Below the pieces are notes generated by a model, which saw nothing but the letters and a program-made list of their open reading frames with translations, was not told the origin of the DNA and did no database searches. A stretch of DNA of 64,000 nucleotides, from contig CP093061.1 in NCBI GenBank assembly GCA_029027265.1, positions 2,356,001 through 2,420,000 of the forward strand. Direction: 5' to 3'. The stretch comes from Sulfurospirillum_A sp029027265. GTDB taxonomy: Bacteria; Campylobacterota; Campylobacteria; Campylobacterales; Sulfurospirillaceae. Below are positions 63,236 through 64,000 of this stretch, piece after piece. Every line of letters begins with the position of its first letter. Positions within the stretch are counted from its first letter, which is position 1. The translations under genes were made by a program, and so were the position numbers.

Positions 63236-64000
63236 TTTTTTATCACCCATATGCTTAATTTGCCACTTTAGGCTTTTATAACGTAGTTTACTTCTTATAT
63301 GTTTTATCTTCTCTATATCTTTCATATTAACGCTTATAGGTGTATGTTCTATGTCGTCACCCTCTCCTATTTCAATATTTTCTGCTTTTGAGAACTTACC
63401 AATACGTTGAGATGGAAAAACACTTCTATGTCCTGTTATCAAAAAGGCTATAACAACACTTACAGCTGCATAGTCAGATATCTGTGTACCAAAAAGCTCA
63501 ACTGCCATGATAATAGAAGCTATAGGAGAGTTTGTAGTCCCTGCTAATACACTTACAAAACCAAGAGCTGCAAAAAGAGCAACATTGTCACCCATGATAT
63601 GACCAAAAACAACACCACTTGTAGCTCCTACATAAAACACAGGAGTAATGATGCCCCCGCTTCCACCCGAACCTAACGAGAGTGCAGTAAACAAAGTTTT
63701 TAATATAAAATCATACCAGTTAATACTATCTGAAAGAATAGTTTCTGCACGAAAAGCATTAGAAATAGTATCTAACCCAAGTCCTAAATATTTATCAGAG
63801 ATAAGAAGAGTCAAAACAACCATAATAGTTCCAGCCACAAATGCTTTTAAATATACATTATAAGGAATCTTTTTTATAAAAGCTTCAATTTTATGAACAA
63901 CTGTTATGAAACTATCTGATATTACGCCAAAAAATATACCTGCTAACACAACTTGTCCTATCAGTGCTAAATCAAGATCAAGACTTCTAAAAAAATCGAT
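63230..64000 (-). CDS. ClC-family chloride channel/antiporter, C-terminal part (5' partial)
   Basis: The minus-strand frame is open to the right edge, so the N-terminal half is outside. The selectivity-filter segment GSGGSGGIITPVFYVGATSGVVFG matches the G-K/S-x-x-x-P region, and GFVSVLAGTTNSPIASIIMAVELFG the second filter (G-x-F-x-P type). Ends with a cytosolic charged tail. Without the first half, channel or antiporter mode cannot be told. Confidence 0.88.
   Translation of the reverse strand: MDFFRSLDLDLALIGQVVLAGIFFGVISDSFITVVHKIEAFIKKIPYNVYLKAFVAGTIMVVLTLLISDKYLGLGLDTISNAFRAETILSDSINWYDFILKTLFTALSLGSGGSGGIITPVFYVGATSGVVFGHIMGDNVALFAALGFVSVLAGTTNSPIASIIMAVELFGTQISDYAAVSVVIAFLITGHRSVFPSQRIGKFSKAENIEIGEGDDIEHTPISVNMKDIEKIKHIRSKLRYKSLKWQIKHMGDKKS

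Noticed and set aside
1..64000. CRISPR array, prophage or integron
   Set aside because: No regularly spaced direct repeats, no phage structural genes, and no tyrosine integrase or attC-like array were found by reading.

Overview
The window looks like a chromosome segment of a sulfur-oxidising Campylobacterota bacterium (Sulfurimonas-like). The evidence is low GC, a desulforubrerythrin of the Campylobacter type, a Rieske/cytochrome b/diheme cytochrome c1 operon, fliR and tatA next to gmk and argS, queC/queE, and many c-di-GMP and chemotaxis proteins. Genus placement is inference from gene content only.

Layout. 0-3 kb: end of a DUF2064 glycosyltransferase, a mercuric-reductase-like flavoprotein, a TVP38 membrane protein and a GT2 glycosyltransferase, all overlapping. 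3-15.5 kb: an accessory zone made of a frameshifted pstS, scattered pstC and pstS relics, and nested insertion sequences. Its centrepiece is a 4,345-bp IS1595-family element (6142-10486) with 25-bp perfect inverted repeats and an exact 8-bp target duplication. It carries an HTH regulator, a DNA adenine methyltransferase, a PD-(D/E)XK nuclease and two unknown genes besides its transposase. It sits inside an IS630 transposase gene, which itself interrupts a small membrane-protein gene. 15.6-25.3 kb: housekeeping and accessory genes (Dnmt2-like methyltransferase, GGDEF protein, desulforubrerythrin, nudC, queCE, LysE exporter). 25.4-27.1 kb: a decayed transposase hit by a defective IS3 element that also truncates an isochorismatase-like gene. 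27-32.4 kb: tpx, a SulP-Usp pair, AMMECR1 and a GGDEF-EAL protein. 32.5-40.1 kb: rpsB-tsf, a LolD-like ATPase, fliR, a very acidic REC-like protein, gmk, tatA, argS. 40.2-41.9 kb: an IS256 fragment fused head-on to a truncated chemoreceptor. 42-52.4 kb: petABC, cytochrome c, accA-fabF-acpP-fabG-gpmI and mraY-murD. 52.4-55.5 kb: a divergent Pst-like transporter whose pstC is frameshifted. 55.6-64 kb: a DUF255 protein, a second copy of a dead IS, a PhnDCE-like transporter, tRNA-Phe, an ArgO-like exporter and a ClC channel running off the end.

Three themes stand out. First, the IS1595 element looks like a self-mobile restriction-modification module with two back-to-back consensus promoters whose spacers share an AT-rich core, which suggests one regulator for both R-M and transposition. 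Second, the octamer TACATGTA occurs 33 times by my count (about 2-3 expected from base composition), mostly inside genes as Leu-His-Val or Thr-Cys-Lys codons; it is absent from the mobile zone. Third, phosphorus uptake is represented by three loci, two of which carry single-base frameshifts.
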